Of a DNA stretch of 64,000 bases, positions 35,236 to 43,175 are shown one piece after another. How positions within the stretch are numbered: the stretch's first letter is position 1; the number at the start of each line of letters is the position of its first letter. The stretch comes from Spirochaetaceae bacterium. GTDB lineage: Bacteria > Spirochaetota > Spirochaetia > Treponematales > Rectinemataceae. The position numbers and the translations under genes were made by a program. The stretch is from positions 62,001 through 126,000 of the forward strand of contig JANYKC010000096.1 of NCBI GenBank assembly GCA_025358255.1. The letters are read 5' to 3'. The notes under the pieces were generated by a model. That model saw only the letters and a program-made list of their open reading frames with translations, searched no databases and had not been told where the DNA came from.

Positions 35236-36360
35236 CTAGGCCTGTTCGTCGAACTTTACGGGGAGGATGGCCAGTTCGTTCTCGCGGTCGAAATAGCGGG
35301 CCTTTTCCATGAGGGGAGCGAAGGCGATGTCGTCGCCGATCTTATAGGTATGGTGGGGAGGCACGCGGGAGATGAGGGACTGCTCGTTGGTGGAGGCATA
35401 GATGTTGATCTCGGCGCCGAGGGGCTCGACGACGGTGACCCTGGCGAGGATCTTTCCCGCGGAGGAATCGATGCCCTCGGCGGCGACGGGAATGTCCTCC
35501 GGCCTTATGCCGAAACTGACTTCCTTGCCCACATAGGCCTTGAGCAGCTCCACATGGGAAGGCGCCGGCTTGAGTTTCATGTTGCCGACGACCACATAAA
35601 GCTGGCCGCCCTCGTCCACGATCTTGACCGTGAGGAAGTTCATGGGCGGGGAACCCATGAAACCGGCCACGAACTTGTTGATCGGATGGTTGTACAGGTA
35701 GAGGGGCGAACCGATCTGGTTGACCTTTCCGTCGCGCATGACGACGATCTTGTCGCCCATGGTCATGGCCTCGACCTGGTCATGGGTCACATAGATCATC
35801 GTGGCCTGGAGGCGGTTGTGGAGTTCGATGAGTTCGGCGCGCATCTGCACGCGGAGTTTCGCGTCGAGGTTGGAGAGGGGCTCGTCAAAAAGGAAGACCT
35901 TGGGATTGCGCACGATGGCGCGGCCGACAGCGACACGCTGGCGCTGGCCGCCGGAAAGCTGCTTCGGCCGGCGGTCGAGGAGCTTCTCGATGTCGAGGAT
36001 GCGGGCGGCGTCCCGCACGCGCTTGTCGATCTCGGCCTTGGCGACCTTGCGGATCTTGAGGCCGAAAGCCATGTTCTCGTAGACGGTCATGTGGGGATAG
36101 AGGGCGTAATTCTGGAAAACCATCGCTATGTCGCGATCCTTGGGCGGCACGTCGTTGACCATCTTGCCGTCGATGTAAAGCTCGCCTTCCGTGATGTCCT
36201 CAAGGCCGGCGACCATGCGGAGCGTCGTGGATTTGCCGCAACCCGAGGGTCCGACGAACACGACGAATTCCTTGTCATTGACGGTGATCGTGGCCTTGTC
36301 GACGGCAGTGACGTTGCCTTCGTACACCTTGACCAGATTCTTCAGTTCTACCTTGGCCAT
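35236..36360 (-). CDS. ABC transporter ATPase for sugars (UgpC/MsmK/MalK-like)
   Basis: 374 residues. Walker A GPSGCGKST (about 38), Q-loop QNYALYP, signature LSGGQRQRVA (about 137), Walker B FLFDEPLSNLD (about 160), H-loop. The C-terminal OB/TOBE domain (about 240-370) is of the CUT1 type, with FGIRPEDIPVA. It energises sugar or glycerol-phosphate importers. It has its own promoter and terminator and no permease or binding-protein gene nearby, so it probably serves several transporters, as MsmK does. GGAGG lies 4-5 bp before the ATG. Confidence 0.95.
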   Translation of the reverse strand: MAKVELKNLVKVYEGNVTAVDKATITVNDKEFVVFVGPSGCGKSTTLRMVAGLEDITEGELYIDGKMVNDVPPKDRDIAMVFQNYALYPHMTVYENMAFGLKIRKVAKAEIDKRVRDAARILDIEKLLDRRPKQLSGGQRQRVAVGRAIVRNPKVFLFDEPLSNLDAKLRVQMRAELIELHNRLQATMIYVTHDQVEAMTMGDKIVVMRDGKVNQIGSPLYLYNHPINKFVAGFMGSPPMNFLTVKIVDEGGQLYVVVGNMKLKPAPSHVELLKAYVGKEVSFGIRPEDIPVAAEGIDSSAGKILARVTVVEPLGAEINIYASTNEQSLISRVPPHHTYKIGDDIAFAPLMEKARYFDRENELAILPVKFDEQA

Positions 36361-36396
36361 AAAGCCTCCATAGTGGGGGATATATTATTGTGGTCA

Positions 36397-36425
36397 AGTG
36401 TAGATGGCTTTGATGCAGGCGTCAA
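36397..36425 (-). promoter_or_regulatory. Promoter of MalK/MsmK gene
   Basis: Minus strand: -35 TTGACG (36420-36425), 17-bp spacer, -10 TACACT (36397-36402). Leader ~30 nt with GGAGG. Confidence 0.65.
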
Positions 36426-36446
36426 ACGAAAAGCACTGGGGGCCAT

Positions 36447-36548
36447 ACTGACCCGGCAACATAACATCGGATGCTCTCCCATGATTCTGGCCGGTCGCTA
36501 CGGGTCAGAATCATGGGCTTATAGCCAATGTTCGGTTGCCGGGTCAGT
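36447..36548. repeat. 102-bp nested palindrome
   Basis: Outer 21-bp arms (36447-36467 / 36528-36548, two mismatches) and inner perfect 12-bp arms (36478-36489 / 36506-36517, CCCATGATTCTG) are separated by equal 10-bp unpaired stretches, around a 16-base loop. The right arm includes the stop codon of the TrmH gene; the left arm ends 22 bp before the -35 of the MalK promoter. Symmetry resembles a REPIN or small MITE; no T-run. Confidence 0.85.
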
Positions 36549-37395
36549 AAGAGCGCCTTTTTTTCGCAAGGCTCGCCGACCAGGCGGAAAGCAGGATGCC
36601 GAAGGCCACGCCGACATTGAGGGATCCCTTGGCCCCTACCATGGGGATGCTCACCTTCCCAAGATCGCAGCGGCCCAGGGCTTCCGCCGACACCCCTAGT
36701 TCCTCTGAGCCAAGGATGACGATGCCCCGATCGGGAAAAGGAAACTCGCCGAGGGGCGTCCCTCCAAGCTCGAGGGCGAAGATGGAGCCCCCCCCATCAA
36801 GCTTCGCAAGCCCTTCAAGCTCGTCCAATGACGCGCGGCGCCAGGAGACCAGGGCGGCTGCGCCCATGGCGGAGCGTGCGGCCCGGGGATGGCCAGGATC
36901 CGCCGTATCCGGCGAAAGGAGGACTTCGTCCATGCCGAAGGCCTCGGCGCTGCGCAACATGGAACCTACGTTGAAGGGCGAACGGATGTCCTCCAGGAAA
37001 ACGCGCATTCCCGGATAGGTCGTCCCCAGCCCCGGACCAGGCTTCCCCGTGGAAGGATCGACTAGATCCCAGTCCGCGGGCGACTGGCCCGATTCGCGCA
37101 GGAGGTGGTGGCGCAAGGCGTTCAAGGCCCTGATCTCGCCCTCTTCCACCGCCTCTCCCGAGCTTGCGGGAAAGCCGCTGGCTTCGATGTACGCCCTTGC
37201 CAACATGACAACCCGCCCGGGACTGTCAGGATCCGCCGCGAGGAAGGCGGCGATCGACCGTCCGTAGTCGGCTGCCCGCCTCGAGGCTTCCCGGTCATGG
37301 CCCCGAATGCCCGCCTCGACCTCATGCAGGATGAGGCTCGCCTTGCGAAGGCGGTGCCGGGGATTGAGCTTGCCGAGGTTGCGGGGAGTGAACAC
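36544..37395 (-). CDS. TrmH/SpoU family RNA 2'-O-methyltransferase
   Basis: 283 residues. The C-terminal SPOUT domain (about 125-280) shows all three motifs: EDIRSPFNVGSMLRSAEAFG, VILGSEELGVS and IPMVGAKGSLNVGVAFGI, which form the trefoil knot binding AdoMet; the Asn and Arg of motif 1 and Ser-Asn of motif 3 are present. The N-terminal ~120 residues are helical and not recognised. Target (rRNA or tRNA ribose) unknown. 7 bp downstream of the Fe-ADH-like gene. Confidence 0.88.
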   Translation of the reverse strand: MFTPRNLGKLNPRHRLRKASLILHEVEAGIRGHDREASRRAADYGRSIAAFLAADPDSPGRVVMLARAYIEASGFPASSGEAVEEGEIRALNALRHHLLRESGQSPADWDLVDPSTGKPGPGLGTTYPGMRVFLEDIRSPFNVGSMLRSAEAFGMDEVLLSPDTADPGHPRAARSAMGAAALVSWRRASLDELEGLAKLDGGGSIFALELGGTPLGEFPFPDRGIVILGSEELGVSAEALGRCDLGKVSIPMVGAKGSLNVGVAFGILLSAWSASLAKKRRSY

Positions 37396-37402
37396 GGATC
37401 GC

Positions 37403-38575
37403 CTAGTATGCGGTCTTCAGGAAGTCAAAGACATCGTCCACCGAGACGGCGCGCGGAAGATAGTTCACGAAATCGAGCTCACGGGCATCCCTTGCGGTTT
37501 CCACGAGGCGATCCAGGGAAAGGTCGAAGTCCTTGAGCCGGCTTGGGATCTTGAGGAGGCCCAGACGGGTTCGGAGCCACTCGACGGATTTTGCCGCGGC
37601 ATCGGAGGCGGAGAGCTCACTCGCGTCCTGCCCCAGGAGGGGGCAAAGGGCGGCGATCTTCTCAAGCCTGCTCTTGGCCGCTGACTCCATCGAATATGGA
37701 AGGAGGATGGCCGCCAGGCTGGACTTGGGCACGGGGTAGCGGGCGTTGATGGCAAGGGCGAGGGCTTGCCCGATCCCCGGAGCGCTCATCCCGAGTCCGA
37801 GCGAGGCCAGGAAGGAACCCCTCCAGGCCTCCACCCTTGCCTGCGGATCCTCCGGGCGGGCGATCAGGGCGTCGAGGGCGAGGGAGAGCGAAGAGACCGC
37901 CCTTTCAAGGAGTATGTCGCTCATGAAGGAGGAGCGGGCCGAGACGTAGGCCTCGATGGCCCCCATGAGGCCGTCGAGAAGGCAGGATGCGGCGAGCTTG
38001 GGGGAGAGCCCTGCGGAAAGCCCCGGATCCACAAGGACGGCCATCGGCGCCGAATTCGGGAGACGGACCAGGCGAACCCGCCTGTCCCGGCTATCGGTGA
38101 GGATTACGCAATCCTCGGTCATGAAGGGATGGCGGAGCGACGTGGGTATCTCGATGAGGGGCACGGTATTGGACTGGCCGATCTTGCCGTCAAGGATGGC
38201 ATCCATGTCGAGATTGCTTCCCATGGGAAGCCCCGCGGCCCAGGCGGCGGCGCGGGCCGTCATCAAGGTCTTCATCCCGCCCAGCCCGACGACAAGGGGG
38301 CTGCGCGAACCTCGGGCCAATCTCAGGGCGTCATCGGCCGCGCGACTCGTGGCGCGGTCGGGAATCTCGTCGAAGACGAGCACCTGTATGCCCCGGTCCT
38401 CAAGGAGGCTTTTCACGCGGTCGACGATCTTGAGCTCGTAGAGAAGGGGATCGACAACGAGGAGGGCACGCGTCGTGGCGGTCTTTGCCAGCTCCGCGGC
38501 CAGGAGCGGCAGGCGAAGGAGGGAATCGGGGCCGATCCAGACCTTCGGCCGCACCGAGAAGTGGAATTCAGCCAT
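37403..38575 (-). CDS. Iron-alcohol-dehydrogenase-fold protein lacking metal ligands
   Basis: 390 residues, GGAGG before the ATG. Overall layout is that of group III Fe-ADHs, including LLVVDPLL near the start and LLDGLMGAIEAYVSARS (about 190), the place of the DALxHAxEAY motif. Of the four metal ligands the Asp is kept (LLD), but the His residues are replaced: first by Gly (GLMGAIEA), then APGIGQALA and VPKSSLAAILLP, where others have H in ..H..A.. and VPHG. The NAD-binding GGGSxxD is GLGGMKT. Catalysis by the usual mechanism is unlikely. Partner role with the TrmH gene unknown. Confidence 0.75.
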   Translation of the reverse strand: MAEFHFSVRPKVWIGPDSLLRLPLLAAELAKTATTRALLVVDPLLYELKIVDRVKSLLEDRGIQVLVFDEIPDRATSRAADDALRLARGSRSPLVVGLGGMKTLMTARAAAWAAGLPMGSNLDMDAILDGKIGQSNTVPLIEIPTSLRHPFMTEDCVILTDSRDRRVRLVRLPNSAPMAVLVDPGLSAGLSPKLAASCLLDGLMGAIEAYVSARSSFMSDILLERAVSSLSLALDALIARPEDPQARVEAWRGSFLASLGLGMSAPGIGQALALAINARYPVPKSSLAAILLPYSMESAAKSRLEKIAALCPLLGQDASELSASDAAAKSVEWLRTRLGLLKIPSRLKDFDLSLDRLVETARDARELDFVNYLPRAVSVDDVFDFLKTAY

Positions 38576-38634
38576 GGGTGCCCTCCCCCGAATTCTGCGC
38601 GCTTCTTTGCATAAAAAAAGGCGGAAGACTGACT

Positions 38635-38670
38635 AAAAAGACCGGACAAACAAAGTTTCGTCCGGTCTTT
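38635..38670 (-). terminator. Rho-independent terminator of flgM
   Basis: Minus strand: AAAGACCGGAC, 12-base loop, GTCCGGTCTTT then TTAG; 40 bp after the flgM stop. Confidence 0.85.
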
Positions 38671-38709
38671 CCAGCTTGCTCCCGCTCAGGGACCGATCGA
38701 CGGAATTGC

Positions 38710-38994
38710 TCAGCCAAGTAGCTGGTCGACGATCCTGTCGGCCGTCATGGAGACAACGGCGTCATTGATGTAGGCAGGATCCTGGATCTTTGCCTTGAGC
38801 GAAGCGACAAGATCGCTGCGCACATCAGGGGCAGCCTTGGCTATTTCCATCGCGTTGTAGAGCTCGGCCTTCTTGGCGGCGTCCTGGGAGATGGCGATGG
38901 AATCGCCACGGACGTCACGGGAAGACCGCTCGGTGGCGGACGGTTTCGCGGGATCACGGATAGGATCGACGGAACTCAGGCGATCAATGGTCAT
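38710..38994 (-). CDS. flgM: Anti-sigma-28 factor FlgM
   Basis: 94 residues. N-terminal MTIDRLSSVDPIRD matches the start of FlgM, with a disordered Ser/Arg/Asp-rich stretch; the C-terminal half (about 45-94: LYNAMEIAKAAPDVRSDLV, KAKIQDPAYINDAVVSMTADRIVDQLLG) carries the sigma-28-binding helices. Holds FliA inactive until hook completion, when it is exported. It has a sigma-28 promoter of its own, the classical feedback arrangement, and its own terminator. No other flagellar gene is adjacent. Confidence 0.85.
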   Translation of the reverse strand: MTIDRLSSVDPIRDPAKPSATERSSRDVRGDSIAISQDAAKKAELYNAMEIAKAAPDVRSDLVASLKAKIQDPAYINDAVVSMTADRIVDQLLG

Positions 38995-39019
38995 ATGGCG
39001 CCCCTGCCTTTCACCAAAT

Positions 39020-39047
39020 ATATCGGCTCCGAACTGGAAATAGTTTA
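39020..39047 (-). promoter_or_regulatory. Sigma-28 (FliA/SigD-type) promoter of flgM
   Basis: Minus strand: TAAA (39044-39047, includes the rsmI stop codon), 16-bp spacer, GCCGATAT (39020-39027). The -10 is a perfect match to the SigD consensus. 25 bp before the flgM ATG. Confidence 0.75.
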
Positions 39048-39725
39048 CGGTAAATCAGTCCCCGAGACAAGCACCGCGAACTCTCCCCTGGCCCCTTCCT
39101 CCCCACCGAAGCGCTGAAGTGCCTCAGTGGCCGAAACGACGACAAATTCCTCATGGATTTTCGTCATCTCGCGGCCGATGCAGACTTTGCGGTCGGGGGC
39201 CAGACCTACAATATCGGCAAGAAGCTTGCCGATCCGATGGGGGGATTCATACAATAGGAAATTTTCTTCGCGGGCGAGGAGCTCGGCGAGGCGGCTTCTG
39301 CGCCGTCCGGGCTTCGGGGAGAGGAAACCGTCGAAAAGCACCGATCTTCCGCCAAAGCCCGCGACGGAGACCAGGGAGGCGAAGGCCGAGGGGCCGGGAA
39401 TGGGCTCCACCCGATGGCCCGCTTCCCTGGCCTTCCGGACCACGAGGGCTCCGGGGTCGGAGAGACCAGGAGTGCCCGCGTCGCTGCAGTACGCGACATG
39501 CTTGCCCTCGGCAAGGAGGCCTAGGATGCGGGCGGCGCCTTTTTCCTCGTCATAGGCATAGCAGGCGACGAGGGGCTTCCTGATCTCGAAATGAGTCAGG
39601 AGCTTGAGGGTATGGCGTGTATCCTCACAGGCGATGACGTCGGCGGCCTTGAGCGTTTCGAGGGCCCTGAGGGTGATATCCCCCAGGTTGCCGATGGGCG
39701 TCGCGACGATGGAAAGGGTGGCCAT
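39045..39725 (-). CDS. rsmI: 16S rRNA 2'-O-ribose C1402 methyltransferase RsmI
   Basis: 226 residues. TP-methylase fold: LSIVATPIGNLGDITLRAL at the start, CEDTRHT (about 33), SDAGTPGLSDPG (about 85), PGPSAFASLVSVAGF (about 110), YESPHRI (about 158). E. coli RsmI is ~286 residues; this one lacks the C-terminal ~50-residue extension, which is absent in several other bacteria too. Leaderless by its promoter. Flanked by flgM, which starts from a promoter at its 3' end. Confidence 0.93.
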   Translation of the reverse strand: MATLSIVATPIGNLGDITLRALETLKAADVIACEDTRHTLKLLTHFEIRKPLVACYAYDEEKGAARILGLLAEGKHVAYCSDAGTPGLSDPGALVVRKAREAGHRVEPIPGPSAFASLVSVAGFGGRSVLFDGFLSPKPGRRRSRLAELLAREENFLLYESPHRIGKLLADIVGLAPDRKVCIGREMTKIHEEFVVVSATEALQRFGGEEGARGEFAVLVSGTDLP

Positions 39726-39731
39726 CAGCCC

Positions 39732-39760
39732 AGTATGGGCCGGGCTCCAGCAAGGGTCAA
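39732..39760 (-). promoter_or_regulatory. rsmI promoter
   Basis: Minus strand: -35 TTGACC (39755-39760), 17-bp spacer, -10 CATACT (39732-39737), ending 6 bp before the ATG. Confidence 0.5.
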
Positions 39761-39786
39761 GGCTAGCGGCAGGATGGTCCAGCAGC

Positions 39787-39792
39787 TATACT
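39787..39792 (+). promoter_or_regulatory. -10 element of Zn-ribbon gene
   Basis: TATACT ending 6 bp before the ATG at 39799. No good -35; the hexamer 17 bp upstream is TAGCGG. Confidence 0.35.
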
Positions 39793-39798
39793 CCGACT

Positions 39799-40209
39799 AT
39801 GGCTATCTTCCTCGCGGCGGCGGGCGTCTTCATCGCGGTCGCCCTCATCTTCTTCCTCTCAGGAAGGTTGTCCAGTCCTTTCCGGAAGGTCGCAACGACA
39901 GCGCCGGCCGCCGGCGCGAACGCAAGGACCTGCCCCCTGTGCGGTTCGGCCCTGTCGCTTGGCGAAAGGGTGAAATCCGACCTGACGAAGGGACCCGGGG
40001 ACAGGATCATGCGGATCTACGGTTGTCCCCGCTGTTGGCCCCAGGGGGTGGGGATCTCGAAGGGTTCCGCTTCCTTGCCGCCCAGGATATGCCCGTACTG
40101 CAAGGGGGAGATCCCCATGGATGGTTTTGCGATAGCCCGGTATTTCGAGCGGCCCGGCCGAAAGCATGTACATGTCCTCGGCTGCACTCGTTGCCGGCCG
40201 CGATCATAA
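39799..40209 (+). CDS. Membrane-anchored zinc-ribbon protein
   Basis: 136 residues from the ATG at 39799. One N-terminal helix (about 2-22, AIFLAAAGVFIAVALIFFL). Three to four CxxC pairs follow: CPLCG (about 45), CPRC (about 76), CPYCKGE (about 97) and CTRC near the C-terminus, enough for two zinc ribbons. RYFERPGRKHVHVLGC is the last block. Function not recognised; conserved cysteine spacing suggests a structural zinc protein. 10 bp before the permease gene, so co-transcribed. Confidence 0.65.
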   Translation: MAIFLAAAGVFIAVALIFFLSGRLSSPFRKVATTAPAAGANARTCPLCGSALSLGERVKSDLTKGPGDRIMRIYGCPRCWPQGVGISKGSASLPPRICPYCKGEIPMDGFAIARYFERPGRKHVHVLGCTRCRPRS

Positions 40210-40219
40210 AGGAGTCCCC

Positions 40220-41335
40220 ATGGATGGCAGAAACGTACGGAGGATGCTTTTCCTCGCCCTGTTCATAGCCCTCTTCATCCTCGTCGCCCGCCTTTTCTAT
40301 CCCTTCCTCACTATCCTGCTTTGGTCTGGGCTCCTCTACGTCCTCCTGAAGCCGGCCTACGACAAGGTGACCCGGACCAGGAAGGCGAAACCGGCCAGGG
40401 AAATCACGCGGCATATCCTCGCCGGCCTTTTTTCCGTAGGCGGCGTCCTCATCATCGTCGTTCCGCTCATCTTCATTGCGGTCAACCTGGCCAAGCAGGT
40501 CGGCGAACTCACGACAGCCTTGCGCCGGGCCATCGAGCACCATCCTGAATGGCTCGACCTTACGCCCAATGGCACGATCGGAGGCCTCGTGAGCCGCCTG
40601 ACGAACGGCGACGTCAACCTTTCAAGCATCGACCTCCACGGCGAGCTCGTGCGCTTCCTGGCAGGGAGCACACAGCGCATCCTGGGCATGTCGGGCGCCA
40701 TCCTCAGGAACGCCGCCGCCTTCGCCTTCTCGCTCGCCTTCATGATCTTCACCCTGTTCTTCTTCTTCATCGACGGTGGCCAGCTCATCAAGGTCCTGGT
40801 CGGCGCGGTTCCCATCGAGAAGGAGTATACGAGGCTCTTCATCCGCACCCTCCGCGACACCTCGAAGCACCTCGTCCGGGGCTACCTCCTGGTCGCCCTC
40901 TACCAATCCCTGGCGGCCTTTGTCATCTTTTCGCTTTTCCATGTGAAGGCACCCCTGGTCCTGGCCATGTTCACGGCCATAACGTCCTTCATACCCATGG
41001 TGGGCGCAGGGCTCGTCTGGGGTCCGGTCGCGATCGCGCGACTTGCGACCGGGGGCCTGGTGGGCGGCATCGCCCTCCTGGCGTGTTCCGCCTTCTTCAT
41101 CTCCATCATGGACAACTTCCTCCGTCCCCTCTTCCTGCGCGAGCGCCTCAACCTCCATCCCCTCCTCATCTTCTTCTCGATCCTGGGCGGCCTCAACCTC
41201 TTCGGATTCAACGGGATCATCCTGGGACCCCTCATCATGATCCTCTTCTTCACCGCCCTCGACCTCTATGAGAAGATCTACCACCAGGCCGACACGGCGA
41301 CCGAGGCCGGGGCAGGGGCGAAAAAAAAGGGATGA
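40220..41335 (+). CDS. AI-2E/PerM family transporter
   Basis: 371 residues from the ATG at 40220 with AAAGGAG 5-6 bp upstream. Membrane helices near 8-45, 70-95, 155-185, 210-330. Family features: LVRGYLLVALYQSLAAFVIF and the late GGLNLFGFNGIILGPLIM. Members include TqsA (AI-2 export) and Na+/H+ antiporters, so the substrate is open. The C-terminal tail is charged and short. Confidence 0.85.
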   Translation: MDGRNVRRMLFLALFIALFILVARLFYPFLTILLWSGLLYVLLKPAYDKVTRTRKAKPAREITRHILAGLFSVGGVLIIVVPLIFIAVNLAKQVGELTTALRRAIEHHPEWLDLTPNGTIGGLVSRLTNGDVNLSSIDLHGELVRFLAGSTQRILGMSGAILRNAAAFAFSLAFMIFTLFFFFIDGGQLIKVLVGAVPIEKEYTRLFIRTLRDTSKHLVRGYLLVALYQSLAAFVIFSLFHVKAPLVLAMFTAITSFIPMVGAGLVWGPVAIARLATGGLVGGIALLACSAFFISIMDNFLRPLFLRERLNLHPLLIFFSILGGLNLFGFNGIILGPLIMILFFTALDLYEKIYHQADTATEAGAGAKKKG

Positions 41336-41351
41336 AGCACAGGGCCCGGGG

Positions 41352-42224
41352 TCAGCGCGCTATTTCCGCGAGGTAGGAATCGGCGATCACGAGGTCGCCG
41401 GCGGTCTTCCCGAGCCTTCTCTCGGGACGGGCGGCCCCATGGAAGTCGCTTCCGGCGGTGACGCGGAAACCGCGGTCCCTGGCCATCTTCTCAAGGCGCC
41501 TGCACTGGCCGAGCTTCGCCGCCGGGTGAAAGGCCTCGATCCCGTCGATGCCCATCTCCTTCCAGCCGTCCATGATCTTTTCAAGGTGGGACCAGGAGAC
41601 AAACAGGGAGAGCGGATGGGCCACGATGGCCAAGCCGCCGGCGCCGCGCACGAGTGACATGGCCTCCTCGAGGGGCAGGCATTCCTTGGCTTCGTAGCAG
41701 GGGCGGCCCTTGGCCAGGAAGCGGGCGAAGGCGTCCTGCCGGTTCTTGGCGGCCTTGTGCCTGACGAGGAGTGTCGCGATGTGCGGCCTTCCAGCCCGCA
41801 TCCCCCCTGCGGCCTCCGTGAGCTCCTCCATCGTCACCGGCACCCCGGCCTCGCGCAGGTTGTCCATGATCTGCCGGTTTCGCTCATCGCGGGCCATGCC
41901 GAGCCGCTCGAGGGCGTCCAGGAGACGCTCGGCCCCGAAGTTCGCCGGCTGGCCTTCCCCGTCGAAGAGCGGGGCGAGGTCGAGGCCGAGGAGATGGAAC
42001 TCCCCGGGCTCGAAGGCTATCTCGATCTCGACTCCGCGGATGAGGCGGAGCGATGCCGAGGGATCGGCCGTGGACGCGGCCGTCTCCGCTTCGGGAAGGC
42101 CGGCCACCGTGTCGTGATCGGTGAGGGCAAGGGCCGCCAATCCCCGCCCGCGCGCCATGGCGACAAGTTCCGTGGGGGAATAGCTGCCATCGCTGGCGAT
42201 TGAATGGCAGTGGAGGTCGATCAT
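41352..42224 (-). CDS. PHP-domain phosphoesterase (RNase AM/TrpH-like)
   Basis: 290 residues. Metal ligands of the PHP fold: DLHCHSIASDGSYSP at residues 3-17, TDHDTVAGL (about 38), EIEIAFE (about 65), HPAAKLGQC (about 235) and AGSDFHGAA (about 258). Homologues hydrolyse 3',5'-nucleotide bisphosphates and trim RNA 5' ends. The start overlaps the stop of the radical SAM gene by 4 bp, so the two are translationally coupled. Confidence 0.88.
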   Translation of the reverse strand: MIDLHCHSIASDGSYSPTELVAMARGRGLAALALTDHDTVAGLPEAETAASTADPSASLRLIRGVEIEIAFEPGEFHLLGLDLAPLFDGEGQPANFGAERLLDALERLGMARDERNRQIMDNLREAGVPVTMEELTEAAGGMRAGRPHIATLLVRHKAAKNRQDAFARFLAKGRPCYEAKECLPLEEAMSLVRGAGGLAIVAHPLSLFVSWSHLEKIMDGWKEMGIDGIEAFHPAAKLGQCRRLEKMARDRGFRVTAGSDFHGAARPERRLGKTAGDLVIADSYLAEIAR

Positions 42225-43069
42225 CGCAGCTCGCCGTTTTCGCCGAAGGACCGGACCGGAAGGCCCGTGCGGCTGGCCACGAGGGCCGCGGCGGCGCGAA
42301 GCGCAGCGTCGCCGATCGGGGAGGTCATCCCTCCGGGCGAGGGCCGGGCCTGGGCATAGAGCTGGATCCCCTGGATCAGCGAGCCTCGGGAGGCCAGGGT
42401 GGAGACAAGGTTGGCATAAGCCCCTGCTTCCGCCAGGGTGGAGGCCGGGCTTGCCGGATCTCCCCCAAAAAGGCAGAGCATGGTCTGTATGGTTATCGGC
42501 GTGACGGCCGAGAATGCCTCGATGGCGGCCGCGATTTCGGCCAGCTTGAAAGCCGAGCGGCTCATGCGCGAAAAGAGGCCCTCGGTGCCGGCGTCGAGCT
42601 TGGCCCAGATCTCAAGGCTTTCCGTGCGGGCCCACAGAGCGAGGAGCGAGGAGACGGAGGCGTCAAGGAAGCCGCTTGAGTTGGTTATGAGAACTAGCTT
42701 CGCTTCCCCGAGGACTGCCGGATGGCCCACGCGGGCAGCCGCGCAGGCGAAAAGGGCTTCCTCGAGATAGGGCGAAAGGGTGGGCTCCCCATTGCCGGAA
42801 AAGCAGATGTCCTTGACGATCCCCGGCCTGGTGCCTTGGGCGAATCCGGCAAGCTCCCTCTCCAGCTCCGCTGGATCGAAGGCCGCCTTGCCCGAAAAGG
42901 GAAATACCTCGCAATAGGGACAATCGAAATTGCAGCGCTTGCGGTCGGGAAAGAGGTTGATGCCAAGGGAAAGCCCACCCGACCGTCGCGAGTACACTGG
43001 ATAGACCAGCCGTCCCGCCTCCCTGTCCTCACGGTGCCTCGAAAAGGGTGCCGGCGAAGTCGTATCCAT
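42221..43069 (-). CDS. Radical SAM protein (COG0731-like)
   Basis: 282 residues. The iron-sulfur site is RKRCNFDCPYCE (about 45-56), CxxxCxxC. A second block DICFSGNGEPTLSPYLEEA (about 92) is the GGEP-like AdoMet motif, with LITNSSG after it. This is typical of the COG0731/wyosine-related branch; the substrate is unknown. No second cluster-binding region is evident. Promoter directly before the ATG; leaderless. Operon with the PHP gene. Confidence 0.82.
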   Translation of the reverse strand: MDTTSPAPFSRHREDREAGRLVYPVYSRRSGGLSLGINLFPDRKRCNFDCPYCEVFPFSGKAAFDPAELERELAGFAQGTRPGIVKDICFSGNGEPTLSPYLEEALFACAAARVGHPAVLGEAKLVLITNSSGFLDASVSSLLALWARTESLEIWAKLDAGTEGLFSRMSRSAFKLAEIAAAIEAFSAVTPITIQTMLCLFGGDPASPASTLAEAGAYANLVSTLASRGSLIQGIQLYAQARPSPGGMTSPIGDAALRAAAALVASRTGLPVRSFGENGELR

Positions 43070-43076
43070 GGAAGGG

Positions 43077-43106
43077 ATAGTAGCCTTAAGGGCGCCAGGT
43101 CCTCAA
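43077..43106 (-). promoter_or_regulatory. Promoter of radical SAM/PHP operon
   Basis: Minus strand: -35 TTGAGG (43101-43106), 18-bp spacer, -10 TACTAT (43077-43082), ending 7 bp before the ATG. Confidence 0.55.
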
Positions 43107-43175
43107 GGCTCCCCGCTGGACGCCCGATCGCGTTTCTCGCCATAATAACAAAACGGACCAAGGAGGAGGCAAACA

